The notes: generated by a model from the sequence alone, not told the origin. DNA of 64,000 nt from Exiguobacterium artemiae 255-15 (GCF_000019905.1 NC_010556.1:274001-338000), one strand, 5' to 3'; shown: positions 16,875 through 26,198, counted from the first letter of the stretch. Program-made: numbers and translations.

Positions 16875-17273
16875 GTGAGGATCTTTGGGAAGGCGTTGCT
16901 TAAAATCGGTCAGGTCGCGGAGGCCACCGGCTTATCAAAACGGACCATCGACTACTATACATCGCTCGGTTTATTAACAACAGAGCGGACACCAGCTGGT
17001 TATCGTTTGTATACGGAAGATGTCGTCCAGCATATTCAAAAGATTGAGTATTTAAAGACACAACGGCTTTCCCTGCAAGAGATTCTTGCTTTCTTCACCG
17101 AGCGTGAAGTCAAAACGGGTGATGCCATTTATCAAGAAGTACAGCAGCTTCAAGAAAGCGTCAACGGTCTCGAACAGCGTTTATTGCAATCGACCGACTA
17201 TGAGAAACAGGAGATTCGTCTCGAACTGTCTCAACGTCTGACATTGATTGCTTCCCTGATTGCGCAGCTGTAA
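16875..17273 (+). CDS. MerR-family transcriptional regulator
   Basis: A MerR-type winged-helix regulator: LKIGQVAEATGLSKRTIDYYTSLGLLTTERTPAGYRLYTEDVVQHIQKIEYLKTQRLSLQEI is the complete DNA-binding domain, followed by a short coiled-coil dimerisation helix and no effector domain. The start is uncertain. An upstream ATG (16845) overlaps a good -10 box (TATGAT 16844-16849), so it is probably not translated. Candidates are GTG 16875 and TTG 16896 (MLKIGQV). The best-spaced codon after GGAGGTGAGG is a TTG at 16885 that is out of frame, so a one-base error or frameshift cannot be excluded. The CNNM gene follows 34 bases on, suggesting an operon. Confidence 0.8.
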   Translation: MRIFGKALLKIGQVAEATGLSKRTIDYYTSLGLLTTERTPAGYRLYTEDVVQHIQKIEYLKTQRLSLQEILAFFTEREVKTGDAIYQEVQQLQESVNGLEQRLLQSTDYEKQEIRLELSQRLTLIASLIAQL

Positions 17274-17283
17274 CAACAAAATG

Positions 17284-17310
17284 GAGGTGACCCCTGTTTA
17301 GGGGATTTTG
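17284..17310 (+). promoter_or_regulatory. ribosome site separated from TTG start by a small hairpin
   Basis: GGAGGTGA is followed immediately by CCCC-TGTTTA-GGGG, then ATTT and the TTG start. Folding the 4-bp GC stem reduces the spacing to a normal value. It may tune translation of the CNNM gene. Confidence 0.45.
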
Positions 17311-18621
17311 GATACTATATTATTTATCAATTTATTTTTAGTGGTGTTATTGATCGTGTTGACCGCGTTTTTTGTTGGATCAGAGTTTGCGGTCGTCAAG
17401 GTACGGATGTCGCGTCTGGATCAAATGATTCAGGAAGGAAATAAGAGTGCCGTCCTCGCGAAGAAGATTGCCGGGGACCTGGACTATTACTTGTCTGCCT
17501 GTCAGCTTGGCATCACGGTAACGGCACTTGGTCTTGGTGCACTCGGTGAACCGACCGTCGAAAAAATCCTGCACCCGGTGTTTGATGAATTCGGCGTCTC
17601 GGCTGCCGTCTCGACTTTGTTGTCATTCGGGATTGCCTTTGTTTCCGTGACGTTCCTACACGTCGTCATCGGAGAACTTGCTCCGAAGACGTTAGCGATT
17701 CAATATGCGGAAAAAATGACCTTATTGTTTGCCCGTCCCCTGTATATCTTCGGGAAAATCCTGTATCCGTTCATTTGGTTACTCAATGGTTCAGCCCGCT
17801 TTTTCCTTGGATTATTCGGTGTCAAACCGGCTGGTCACGAACAAGCCCACTCAGAAGATGAATTGAAAATCATCATGGCACAAAGTTTTCAAAGCGGAGA
17901 AATCAATCAGACGGAACTCGCACTGATGCAGAATGTTTTTGCATTTGACGAGCATATCGTCAAAGATTTGATGGTTCCACGGATGCGAATGGCGACGATC
18001 TCAGAACGATTGTCAAAAGACGAGCTGATGGAAATATTCATGGATAATCCGTTTACCCGTTATCCGGTCACGGAAGAAAATGATAAGGACCGGATTCTCG
18101 GTTATGTCAACGTCAAGGAGATGTTGACGGACTTCGCCAATGGAAACCATCATCCGGTCACACATTACGTGAAGGATTTACCGGTCGTCTCGGAAGTCAC
18201 TTCGCTCCAGGACACGTTACGGAAGATGAAAAAGACGCGGTCACATATCGTCCTCGTCGTTGATGAGTATGGCGGAACAGCCGGCATCGTCGCGATGGAA
18301 GACTTACTCGAAGAAATCGTCGGTGAGATTCGGGACGAGTTTGATACGGATGAAGTCGAAGAAATTCAAGAGTTGCCGAACAATGAGTATTTGGTCGCGG
18401 GAACCGTTTTGCTTGAAGATCTCGAAGCCCGGTTCGGTATGACGTTTACGAACGACGAAGACGTCGATACGATCGGCGGTTGGATCCAAATGCATAACAT
18501 CGACCTGCAACCGGGAGAACACATTGATACGGAAGCCTTCTCGGTCGAAGTGATCGAGATGGAGAACTATCAAATCAATCAGATCAAATTATGGTTACAT
18601 CCGCTTGAACAAGCGGAATAA
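17308..18621 (+). CDS. mpfA: CNNM/CorC-family magnesium transport protein (MpfA-like, hemolysin family)
   Basis: A 437-residue protein with an N-terminal DUF21/CNNM membrane domain (three to four helices; GSEFAVVKVRMSRLDQM, LGITVTALGLGALGEPT and GELAPKTLAIQYA are family signatures). Two CBS domains follow (MVPRMRMATI..., VLVVDEYGGTAGIVAMEDLLEEIVGEIRDE) with a C-terminal CorC/HlyC domain. Relatives such as Bacillus MpfA (YhdP) and bacterial CNNM proteins export Mg2+. It begins with TTG at 17308. The ribosome site GGAGGTGA is unusually far (about 17 bases) but a CCCC-TGTTTA-GGGG hairpin between them would bring it close. It is probably co-transcribed with the MerR gene. Confidence 0.9.
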   Translation: MDTILFINLFLVVLLIVLTAFFVGSEFAVVKVRMSRLDQMIQEGNKSAVLAKKIAGDLDYYLSACQLGITVTALGLGALGEPTVEKILHPVFDEFGVSAAVSTLLSFGIAFVSVTFLHVVIGELAPKTLAIQYAEKMTLLFARPLYIFGKILYPFIWLLNGSARFFLGLFGVKPAGHEQAHSEDELKIIMAQSFQSGEINQTELALMQNVFAFDEHIVKDLMVPRMRMATISERLSKDELMEIFMDNPFTRYPVTEENDKDRILGYVNVKEMLTDFANGNHHPVTHYVKDLPVVSEVTSLQDTLRKMKKTRSHIVLVVDEYGGTAGIVAMEDLLEEIVGEIRDEFDTDEVEEIQELPNNEYLVAGTVLLEDLEARFGMTFTNDEDVDTIGGWIQMHNIDLQPGEHIDTEAFSVEVIEMENYQINQIKLWLHPLEQAE

Positions 18622-18626
18622 CCGAC

Positions 18627-18664
18627 AGCATCTTTCGTCCTGTACGAAAGGTGCTTTTTTTTTT
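18627..18664 (+). terminator. terminator after the CNNM gene
   Basis: Stem AGCATCTTTCGT with ACGAAAGGTGCT (one G-T pair), followed by a T run of ten or more. Confidence 0.9.
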
Positions 18665-18800
18665 AGGACAAGTCATCAGTCAAAAATTGAAAATCCGACT
18701 GATTGTGTAAAGAAGACAAATCGTAGTAGGGAAACGAGGGAGGAAGCGGGAAAGAGTAAAGAGACGAGAGATTATTTTTTTTTGAGAAGGGAGACGTCCA

Positions 18801-20483
18801 GTGCTTGAGCAAATCCCGTTTTTACTCAGCCGTTTAGGCATGTTAGCCTTATTGGCTTTTTTATTGTCGCAATGGCGGATATCACGCCATTTGTTTCAAA
18901 CGTCATCGCGCCGCAGTCATCGTTTTATTTTGCTGGGTGTGTTTGTCGTATCGGGTATTCTGATGAACTATGCCGGAATCGGTCTTTCGACGGACGAAAC
19001 GATTGATCCGTTGATCGGATTAGCCGTTTCACCGGAACAGTGGGTTATCGATACGCGGTTGACGATCATCGTCACGAGCGGTCTGCTCGGTGGTCCGCTC
19101 ATCGGCGGTCTGACCGGAGTACTCGTCGGATTTCACCGCTACTATCTCGGTGCATTCGGTGCGGAATCGGCCTGGATCATTGCGGTCGGAACCGGATTGT
19201 TGAGTGGACTGTACAGCCGCCAGTGGCGCAGGAAAGACGGTTATTCCTTGCTCCAACCGATTGGTATCGTCTTAACTGCTGTCATCCTCGACATTGGTGT
19301 AGCATTGATGTTGGCGCCGGACCAAGCCCTTGTACTGGAATTGACACGTCAAGCCGTCTTTCCGATGTTGTTTACGAATGCAGTCGGAATCAGTGTCTTC
19401 ATTGCGATCTTACGGACGCAGTTGAAAATTGAGAATGAATTGTTCGTTCGCGAATCCGCACGTTCCTATCGTTTATTGGATGCGATTCGTCCGTTGCGTA
19501 AAAGTGGCATGACGGTTGATGTCGCCCGGAAAATCGGATCGACAATCTTGGAAGAAACGAAAATCAACCGTGTCGTTTTACTTGGACCGGATGGGATTTT
19601 GGCCGATGTCCGGACGGGACACGATACAGCGGATTTATTCCAGCATCAGACGATTTTGGAATGGGTGGAGACGGCTGCCGTTTACCGGTCGGAAGATGAG
19701 CTGACGCGTCAAATCATCTCGTTTCATCCTTTACAGGTCGAGGGGAAGAAAGCTGGCATTGTCTGTTGGTTTCCGGTCCATCTGTTCGATGATACGATGG
19801 AGCGAACGATGGAACAGTTGGTGGATCTTTTGGCACGCGAACTTGTCGTTCACCAAGAGGAACAACTGAATCAATTTCCGAACACCAGTATTAAACCGAT
19901 CCTGAGTCCGAACTACCTCCTCGGGATCGTCGATGAAATCCATCAGACGGCTGATCCGGATACCCCGGTCAAACAACAGCTCGGAGCTTTGCGACAACTG
20001 CTTACGACAGCACGACGACTCGACATGTATCCCTTACGTGAAGAATTACTGACCTTAAAATCTTACTTGTCGCTGGAAGGAATCCGCCGGCATCATCCAT
20101 TGACACCGGCTGCGGTCACGATTGATTTAGATATCGAAACGGCCGTTGAAGAACATTTTGTCTTTCCGTTGCTCGTGACACAGCTTGTCGATAATGCGTT
20201 ACGCCATGCCTTTCCCCAAAGCGGTCCGTATCACCGGATTGATGTCCGGGCATTTCAGGAAGAGACACACTGGGTGCTTGAAGTGTCGGACAACGGAGTC
20301 GGCATACCGGCCGAATTCTTAAAACGCTGGGAGCAGGATAAAAAGACGCAAACGAGTAATTTGTTTTTATTACGACGTGCTCTTCACCGGCGATACGGTG
20401 AGCAGGCGGGGTGTACGATTTATTCCCGACCGGGTGGAACACGCCTGAAACTGACGTTGCCCCTTACGACCGATCAGATGTAA
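18801..20483 (+). CDS. LytS-like sensor protein lacking the phospho-acceptor histidine
   Basis: A 560-residue protein with the LytS layout: an N-terminal 5TM-5TMR membrane sensor (LLGGPLIGGLTGVLVGFHRYYLGAFGAESAWIIAVGTGLLSG), a GAF-like middle domain (about 225-350) and a C-terminal HATPase with N box LVDNALRHAF (about 461) and G box SDNGVGIP (about 495). In LytS kinases the histidine lies in NPHFLFNALNTI. Here the aligned segment is SPNYLLGIVDEI, with Asn371 in place of His and the FLFN core lost. No response-regulator gene is adjacent (galM follows). It is probably a pseudo-kinase or a kinase using another residue. GTG 18801 has GAAGGGAGA upstream. Confidence 0.85.
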   Translation: MLEQIPFLLSRLGMLALLAFLLSQWRISRHLFQTSSRRSHRFILLGVFVVSGILMNYAGIGLSTDETIDPLIGLAVSPEQWVIDTRLTIIVTSGLLGGPLIGGLTGVLVGFHRYYLGAFGAESAWIIAVGTGLLSGLYSRQWRRKDGYSLLQPIGIVLTAVILDIGVALMLAPDQALVLELTRQAVFPMLFTNAVGISVFIAILRTQLKIENELFVRESARSYRLLDAIRPLRKSGMTVDVARKIGSTILEETKINRVVLLGPDGILADVRTGHDTADLFQHQTILEWVETAAVYRSEDELTRQIISFHPLQVEGKKAGIVCWFPVHLFDDTMERTMEQLVDLLARELVVHQEEQLNQFPNTSIKPILSPNYLLGIVDEIHQTADPDTPVKQQLGALRQLLTTARRLDMYPLREELLTLKSYLSLEGIRRHHPLTPAAVTIDLDIETAVEEHFVFPLLVTQLVDNALRHAFPQSGPYHRIDVRAFQEETHWVLEVSDNGVGIPAEFLKRWEQDKKTQTSNLFLLRRALHRRYGEQAGCTIYSRPGGTRLKLTLPLTTDQM

Positions 20484-20529
20484 CAATCGTTCGATTCGGA
20501 TTACCGGAATCGAACGATTGTTTTTTTTT
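20484..20529 (+). terminator. terminator after the LytS-like gene
   Basis: A perfect 14-bp stem (CAATCGTTCGATTC with its complement) and nine T. Confidence 0.93.
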
Positions 20530-20585
20530 AGCCAATCCTGGGTAAAAATGAAAGCAAGAGTAGATCGATACAGGAGGATAAGCGC

Positions 20586-21614
20586 ATGATTACAACAAAA
20601 GAAGTCGGTTTTTCCGGCGAGCAGCCGATCATCGCTTTTACATTGATGAATCGTAACGGACACAGCGTGGAATTACTCAATTTGGGCGGGAAAATCACGG
20701 CAATCCGTGTTCCGGATCAACACGGGACAATTGAGAATGTCGTCTTAGCCTTTGATGATATGGAAGAATATTTAGAAGATCCCCACCATTTAGGGGCAAC
20801 AATCGGACGGGTCGGCGGGCGGATCGCCAACGGAGCGTTTGCATTAGAAGGGATGAACTATATCCTGGAGCAAAACGAAGGAGAGCATCACCTTCATGGA
20901 GGGAGCGTCAACTGGTCGAATCGTTTTTTTGATTATGAAATCGACGGTGAGCTGTTACATCTGCTCTTGACGAGTCCGGATGGAGAAAACGGCTATCCGG
21001 GTCAACTGGATGTCCGGTTGACGATTGACTGGACGGACGAAGATGTACTGATTTTGACGTATCACGCGACGACGACGGCATCGACACCATTCAGTCCGAC
21101 GAATCATACGTATTTTAATTTGACAGGAAATGCGAAAACGACGATTGAGCAACATCGTCTCCGGATGGATGCACCGTTTTACGTACCGCTAAATGAAGAG
21201 TCGGTTCCGACGGGCGAGATTTTATCCGTCAACGAGACCGTCTTTGACTTCCGCAAAGCGCGTTCTCTGTATGAAGTGACGCATGCGAGTGACGAAGCGT
21301 TGCGCCAGGCCGGCAGTGGTGTTGACCACCCGTTTTTACTGAAAGAAGGCGGAGAAATCGTCTTAGAGGAACCGGTCAGTGGCCGGATTTTACGTGTGGA
21401 AACCGATCAACCGGGTGTCGTCGTCTATACGGGAAATCATTTGGCAGGAGACTTTACAATCGCCGGGCGCCGGGCGACACCCTATCTCGGGATTTGTCTT
21501 GAGACACAAGGATTGCCGGACGCGATCAATCAACCGGATTTTCCGTCTGTCGTTTTGCGGGCAGGCGAGGTCTATGAAAAGCGGACAACCTTCCAATTTA
21601 GTCGAGTGCAGTAA
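20586..21614 (+). CDS. galM: aldose 1-epimerase (mutarotase)
   Basis: A 342-residue GalM-family enzyme that interconverts alpha and beta anomers of glucose or galactose. Family signatures are LGATIGRVGGRIANGAF (about 68-84), EHHLHGG (substrate His), the catalytic His in SPTNHTYFNL (about 180) and the catalytic Glu in CLETQGLPDAINQPDFPS near residue 310. ACAGGAGGATAA precedes the ATG. It has its own upstream terminator, so it is transcribed separately from the sensor gene; no other galactose genes are next to it. Confidence 0.95.
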   Translation: MITTKEVGFSGEQPIIAFTLMNRNGHSVELLNLGGKITAIRVPDQHGTIENVVLAFDDMEEYLEDPHHLGATIGRVGGRIANGAFALEGMNYILEQNEGEHHLHGGSVNWSNRFFDYEIDGELLHLLLTSPDGENGYPGQLDVRLTIDWTDEDVLILTYHATTTASTPFSPTNHTYFNLTGNAKTTIEQHRLRMDAPFYVPLNEESVPTGEILSVNETVFDFRKARSLYEVTHASDEALRQAGSGVDHPFLLKEGGEIVLEEPVSGRILRVETDQPGVVVYTGNHLAGDFTIAGRRATPYLGICLETQGLPDAINQPDFPSVVLRAGEVYEKRTTFQFSRVQ

Positions 21615-21685
21615 CGTTTTTTTGCTAACATCCGAAGCGAATGTGGTAGGATAAAGCGAGAAGAATCTAACGGAGGCATAGGAAA

Positions 21686-22540
21686 ATGACTAAAATAGCA
21701 TGGGTGACCGATAGTATGGCCTATTTCAAAAAGGAAGAAGCGGAAGCCATCGGTGTCAATGTCGTACCAATTCAAATTTTACTTGGTGAGACAGCCTACA
21801 ATGAAGACACGATTACCGTCGAACGGTTATTCCGGGCGCTTGAGGCAGACAAGAAGTTAGTCGCCAAAACCTCACAACCGATTTTCGGGGAATTCGTTGG
21901 AACGTATGAACGCTTGAAAGAAGAAGGATACGACTGTGCGATTGCGGTTCACTGTACGAACGGTCTGTCGAGTACAGTCCAAAGTTCCGCTTCAGCAGCG
22001 GAAGCAGCGAGCTTCCCGGTCCATATCATCGATTCCCATACGGCGTTTGAGAACCAGCAGGAATTCATCCGGATCGGAATGGCGCTTGAAGCAGAAGGCA
22101 AGTCAGTCGAGGAAATTACGGCTGCCTTGCATGCATTGGCAAAGAAGACACATTTTTATATGATCGTCGGGAACATGGAGACGATGCGCCGGGGTGGACG
22201 TGTCTCGTCCGGTGATTTGTTCCTTGCTAACCTGCTCAGCATCAAACCAATCATCACGACGGATGAAGCGGGAAAAATCGTCCCGTTTAAAAAAGCGCGG
22301 TCGCTGAAAAAGGCGTACATCGAAATCATCAAACAGGTCGAAGAAGCGATGCGTCAGCATACGTTTTATAAAAACCGGATTTATGTCGCGACGACGATGG
22401 CACCAGAGATGGCAGCCGATTTACGGACACAAGTCGCAGCAAAATTCCCGGAACTGACGGTGCTCGACGGCACGTTCGGTCCGGCAATCGGAACACACGC
22501 CGGAGCAGAAACAGTCGGCTTGTTCTGGCTGAATGACTAA
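21686..22540 (+). CDS. DegV family fatty-acid-binding protein
   Basis: A 284-residue DegV protein, a family that binds a fatty acid between two alpha/beta domains; FakB members present it to the FakA kinase. Family features are the N-terminal IAWVTDSMAYF, the loop KTSQPIFGEF (Thr-Ser-Gln-Pro lipid-head contact), NGLSSTVQSS, VHIIDSHTAF and the C-terminal GPAIGTHAGAETVGLFWL. No fakA is adjacent. A weak CGGAGG site lies upstream. Confidence 0.9.
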   Translation: MTKIAWVTDSMAYFKKEEAEAIGVNVVPIQILLGETAYNEDTITVERLFRALEADKKLVAKTSQPIFGEFVGTYERLKEEGYDCAIAVHCTNGLSSTVQSSASAAEAASFPVHIIDSHTAFENQQEFIRIGMALEAEGKSVEEITAALHALAKKTHFYMIVGNMETMRRGGRVSSGDLFLANLLSIKPIITTDEAGKIVPFKKARSLKKAYIEIIKQVEEAMRQHTFYKNRIYVATTMAPEMAADLRTQVAAKFPELTVLDGTFGPAIGTHAGAETVGLFWLND

Positions 22541-22550
22541 AAAACAATGA

Positions 22551-22598
22551 AAAACCAGAATCGATTCCTTGAGACAGGGAACAGATTCTGGTTTTTTT
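22551..22598 (+). terminator. bidirectional terminator between degV and crcB
   Basis: Stem AACCAGAATC...GATTCTGGTT with extra inner pairs, flanked by A run on one side and T run on the other, between convergent genes. Confidence 0.88.
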
Positions 22599-22606
22599 CT
22601 TGTATT

Positions 22607-22954
22607 TCAGGCAAGAATAATTCCTAAAAAAGCGGCACCAATTCCGCAGAGGTAACTGAGTCCGAGATACAAAACCAGTGTCTTTCGATTTTGATTCTGG
22701 ATGAGCTGTAACGTTTCCAGCTTAAAGGTCGAAAACGTCGTAAATGAGCCGAGAAATCCTGTCCCGAGCAACAACGTCCAGGTCGAATCGAGGTGGGAGC
22801 CGATGACAAGACCGAGTAAAAACGAACCGAGCACATTGATGATGAAGGTCGCCAGCGGAAAATCCTTTTTCCAAACCGTTTTGGTCCATTGGCTTAAGGC
22901 GAAGCGGCTGATTGCCCCAAAAAAGGCACCGGTCGCAAGCGCGAGGAAATTCAT
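22607..22954 (-). CDS. crcB: fluoride channel CrcB/FluC, second subunit gene
   Basis: A 115-residue four-helix membrane protein of the fluoride-channel family, which exports toxic F-. The signature GAFFGAISRFAL near the start, NVLGSFLLG in helix 2 and the Na+/F- site GFLGSFTTFSTF in helix 3 are all present. Its ATG overlaps by four bases the stop of the upstream crcB gene, so the two are translationally coupled. Tandem pairs in Gram-positive bacteria probably form heterodimers with opposite membrane orientation. No fluoride riboswitch was seen. Confidence 0.93.
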   Translation of the reverse strand: MNFLALATGAFFGAISRFALSQWTKTVWKKDFPLATFIINVLGSFLLGLVIGSHLDSTWTLLLGTGFLGSFTTFSTFKLETLQLIQNQNRKTLVLYLGLSYLCGIGAAFLGIILA

Positions 22955-23352
22955 GAGACCTCCTCCTTTTGAAAGCGGCGTAACCGGCGTGTTCCAAGTA
23001 GATAACCAACGTAAGACAACAATAAGCCCCCAAACAAACTGAGACTGATATAGGCGAACGCATAACTATAGACACCAGCCCGCAACAATTCAACCGATTC
23101 GACACTGAACGTCGAGAAGGTCGTGAAGGAACCGACAAAACCGGTTCCGAGTGCCGTCATTGCATACTGATGCAGTAAGGTCGTCTTAAATAAAAAATGT
23201 GTCGCGTAACCTAATACGAAGCAACCGATTAAATTGATGGTTAACGTCGTCCACGGGAACGCACCCACCACCACATTTCCGATGAGAAGACCAAGACCAT
23301 ACCGGGCAGAGGCGCCGAGTATGCCGGCGAGCCCGACTAATAGATAGAGCAT
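22951..23352 (-). CDS. crcB: fluoride channel CrcB/FluC, first subunit gene
   Basis: A 133-residue paralogue of the next gene with the same signatures: GLAGILGASARYGLG, NLIGCFVLGY and GFVGSFTTFSTFSVE. The C-terminus is basic (GTRRLRRFQKEE), unlike its partner, which fits the opposite-topology model of dual crcB genes. ATG 23352 (MLYLLVGLAGI) has AAGGGGG upstream and is preferred over an 18-residue extension. Confidence 0.92.
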   Translation of the reverse strand: MLYLLVGLAGILGASARYGLGLLIGNVVVGAFPWTTLTINLIGCFVLGYATHFLFKTTLLHQYAMTALGTGFVGSFTTFSTFSVESVELLRAGVYSYAFAYISLSLFGGLLLSYVGYLLGTRRLRRFQKEEVS

Positions 23353-23500
23353 AAGGAGCCCCCTTCCACTCATTTTTGTATTCAACATACGCTTTTCAGA
23401 AATCATGCGTCAAGTCATGAAAATTTTCATAGAGACTAAACGTCATCTTAAAATTGGACGATAAGAAAAGTGTACGAATCTAATAGAAGGAGTTTTGCAG

Positions 23501-24973
23501 ATGGTCTCACCGCTTGAACGATTGAGTACAAAAATACTCTCTCGTCTGATTCCTGTATTGATCACAGTTGCCCATCCCTTGATTTTTATTTTTGCCCAAA
23601 TCGGCTATGTCCCGATGAGCGTCTTTTACCAATTTTTAGCCGGTGGACTGTTATTAACAATCGCGTTGCTTGCCGGAAATCAGTTTTTTGGTGAAAAGCC
23701 AAGTGGGAAATACATTCAAATCGTCTTGACGTACCTTGTCCTGGCACTGGTGCTTATCACCTTACCGTCCCAAAGCATCTGGACGATTGCCTATCTCTAT
23801 CTGACGATCTCGATTGTCTATCTCATCCCGCACCTGGTCGTGCTCGCAGGTGTCCTCGGATTGTTTGAACTGGTTCTCTTTACGCTGCTCGGAACGATCG
23901 TCTTTACGAACACGTTTGACATGATCGTCGCTTTCGTTATCTACTTGATGATCTTTTCGGCAGCGACGTTCGTCGCCGTATTTGGGCGAAACGTCATGCG
24001 GGAAGTCAAACGTCAACAAGAAAAAGCCGAACATTACGCGGAGACGTCTCAACTGACGCTTCGTCAGTCAGCGGCGACCGCGACGGATGTCACGACGTTC
24101 ACGGAAGAGATGAGTGAAACGGTCGATACGGCAAAAGTCTCGTTTGAGAAAATTGATCAGGCGATGCAGATGTTGGCTGATAATTCTTCGAAAAATGCCC
24201 AATCCGTCCGACAGATCAAACGGATGAACACCGATAACGTCGAGTTGATGACGGATGTCGCGACAGCCGTCGACCGGGCACTTGTCCTCAGTTCGTCATC
24301 AAAAGTCACGGCCGAGCAAAGCCAGGCTACGATCAGCGAGGCCGGCGAGTCGTTACAGCAATTAACCGAAAGTATGGATGAATCGGTCACCGCCTTTGGA
24401 CAGCTCGCCGGACGCTTCAAAGAGATCGTCAGCATCACCTCGAGCATCAATGCGATTGCGACACAAACCAATCTATTGAGCTTAAATGCCTCAATCGAAG
24501 CGGCACGTGCCGGTGAATTCGGTAAAGGGTTCACCGTCGTCGCCCAGGAAATCCGGAATTTGTCCGCGCAGACGGCAGCGGCTTCGACGGAAATCAATCA
24601 GATCATCGAACGGGTTGATCGTGATGTCATGCAGACCGGTAATTCGATTGATGCCAGCACCAATTTACTGCGGGAGCAGGAAGCGCGGATGCAACGGAGT
24701 CAAATCGCGTTGCAGACGATTGCGGCAGACTCCAATGATTCCGTGCAGGCGATCAGCGGAGCGCAACAGCAATTCGCGACGATTACAAATAGTCTCTCGA
24801 ATATCGCACAGGCTACCGGACAACTCGACGCCTTCATGGATCTGTTACTGACGAGCAGTGATCAACTGTCCGGTCTGACGCGGTCGCAAGTCGAACAAAT
24901 TGGTGATTTACAGCAAGCGATTCATACACTAAACGAGACCGCATTAACCCTTCAACAGACGGCCCATGCCTGA
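23501..24973 (+). CDS. methyl-accepting chemotaxis-like transducer with multi-helix membrane sensor
   Basis: A 490-residue transducer. The N-terminal third is about six membrane helices with almost no extracellular domain, so it probably senses something in or at the membrane. There is no HAMP domain that I can see. The cytoplasmic helical part has the signalling hairpin: [41 protein letters not shown] (about 325-365), the site that contacts CheA and CheW. ATG 23501 has AAGGAG eight bases upstream. It is monocistronic, with a terminator. Confidence 0.9.
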   Translation: MVSPLERLSTKILSRLIPVLITVAHPLIFIFAQIGYVPMSVFYQFLAGGLLLTIALLAGNQFFGEKPSGKYIQIVLTYLVLALVLITLPSQSIWTIAYLYLTISIVYLIPHLVVLAGVLGLFELVLFTLLGTIVFTNTFDMIVAFVIYLMIFSAATFVAVFGRNVMREVKRQQEKAEHYAETSQLTLRQSAATATDVTTFTEEMSETVDTAKVSFEKIDQAMQMLADNSSKNAQSVRQIKRMNTDNVELMTDVATAVDRALVLSSSSKVTAEQSQATISEAGESLQQLTESMDESVTAFGQLAGRFKEIVSITSSINAIATQTNLLSLNASIEAARAGEFGKGFTVVAQEIRNLSAQTAAASTEINQIIERVDRDVMQTGNSIDASTNLLREQEARMQRSQIALQTIAADSNDSVQAISGAQQQFATITNSLSNIAQATGQLDAFMDLLLTSSDQLSGLTRSQVEQIGDLQQAIHTLNETALTLQQTAHA

Positions 24974-24979
24974 CACCTG

Positions 24980-25012
24980 TGTACCGATTCTTAAGAGTCG
25001 GTGCACTTTTTT
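24980..25012 (+). terminator. terminator after the chemoreceptor gene
   Basis: Stem TGTACCGATTCT with AGAGTCGGTGCA (two G-T pairs), loop of two bases, then T run. Confidence 0.75.
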
Positions 25013-25074
25013 CGTTTGTCGCAAGTGGTGAACGGGAACAACTAAGAGGTACAACAATCAGAGGAGGAAATCAC

Positions 25075-26004
25075 ATGAAAGCAGCCTATATTGAACAGTA
25101 CGGTGGATCGGAACAATTTAAAGTGGGGGAACTGGACCGTCCGATCGTCGGAGCAGATGACGTCTTGATTGCGGTGCATGCAGCAAGTGTTAATCCCGTT
25201 GATTGGAAGTTGCGTGAAGGATACTTAAAGGAAATGCTCAGTTACGATATGCCGCTCGTCATTGGTTGGGATGTCTCCGGTGTCATCGAAGAAGTCGGAG
25301 AGAACGTGACAGACTTGAAGGTCGGTGATGAAGTGTTCAGCCGTCCGGATATTGCCCGTCAAGGGACTTATGCGGAATATGTCGCCGTCGACGCCCATCT
25401 TGTCGTCAAGAAACCGGAAGCGCTGACGTTTGAGGAGGCAGCATCACTGCCGCTCGTCGCCCACACGGCATGGCAGGTCATGTTTGAAGTGATGGACGCG
25501 AAAGCAGGGGATAAAATCTTTATCGGTGCCGGTTCAGGCGGTGTCGGAACAGTCGCGATTCAACTCGCGAAAGCGCACGGGCTGCATGTCATCACCTCGA
25601 CGAGCACAAAAAACGTCGACTGGGTCAAAGCGCTCGGAGCAGACGAAGTCATCGATTACAAACAGGAAGATCCGGCAGATCGTGTCCGTGATCTTGATTT
25701 TGTGTTTGATACGATGGGCGGCGACGGACAAGCAAAGCTGTACCAGATGCTTAAACCAAACGGAATGCTCGTCTCGATTTCAACACCACCGGACGAAGAT
25801 CAGGCGAAGGAAGCACAGGCACGCGTCGCCTATGTCTTCATGCAACCGACAGGCGAGCGGCTGCAACATATCGCTCAAGCAGTGGAACGGGGAGAGTTGA
25901 AACCGGTTGTCGATCGGATTTTTGATTTAGATCAAATTAAAGAAGCGCATGATTACGGAGAAGAAGGTCATGCGAAAGGGAAAATCGTCATTAAAGTGAA
26001 GTGA
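25075..26004 (+). CDS. NADP-dependent oxidoreductase, MDR quinone-reductase type
   Basis: A 309-residue zinc-free medium-chain dehydrogenase. GroES domain: MKAAYIEQYGGSEQF, ASVNPVDWKLREGYL and GWDVSGVIEEVGENV. The cofactor loop is IFIGAGSGGVGTVAIQLAKAHG (about 147-168). Members reduce quinones or enones with NADPH; the substrate is not visible. ATG 25075 has GAGGAGG upstream; a longer frame from 24979 overlaps the preceding terminator and is not real. Confidence 0.88.
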   Translation: MKAAYIEQYGGSEQFKVGELDRPIVGADDVLIAVHAASVNPVDWKLREGYLKEMLSYDMPLVIGWDVSGVIEEVGENVTDLKVGDEVFSRPDIARQGTYAEYVAVDAHLVVKKPEALTFEEAASLPLVAHTAWQVMFEVMDAKAGDKIFIGAGSGGVGTVAIQLAKAHGLHVITSTSTKNVDWVKALGADEVIDYKQEDPADRVRDLDFVFDTMGGDGQAKLYQMLKPNGMLVSISTPPDEDQAKEAQARVAYVFMQPTGERLQHIAQAVERGELKPVVDRIFDLDQIKEAHDYGEEGHAKGKIVIKVK

Positions 26005-26040
26005 GCAAGAAAACAGAACGCGCTCTCAAATAGACGAAAG

Positions 26041-26198
26041 TCAATAGCTTACGTAATCTATGAGATACACAGGCAAGACTTCGCTTTCCTCGGGCGAAAC
26101 GTGAGCCTCCTCGTCGCATGCGCGACTTGCGGGGTCTCACCGGTTCCGCTTTTCCCGTAGGAGTCTTCGTTTTGCCTGCTTCTCTAACAAGCTATTGA
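26041..26198. repeat. palindromic intergenic repeat element, copy A
   Basis: The ends form a perfect 10-bp inverted repeat, TCAATAGCTT (26041-26050) and AAGCTATTGA (26189-26198), with further pairing inside (CAGGCA/TGCCTG). The interior shares blocks with copy B at 39695-39825: TCGCTTT-CTC-GGCG-AACG, GGGTCTC-CC-GTTCC and TTTTCC-GTAG-AGTC. Similar elements are common between genes in Bacillales, from memory. No coding potential is seen. Confidence 0.75.

Noticed and set aside
18665-18800. regulatory RNA before the LytS-like gene
   Set aside because: The region is short, with a T-rich stretch before the ribosome site, but no convincing conserved fold.
23353-23500. fluoride riboswitch upstream of the crcB pair
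   Set aside because: I looked for the conserved GGCGAUG-type core and pairing partner and did not find them.
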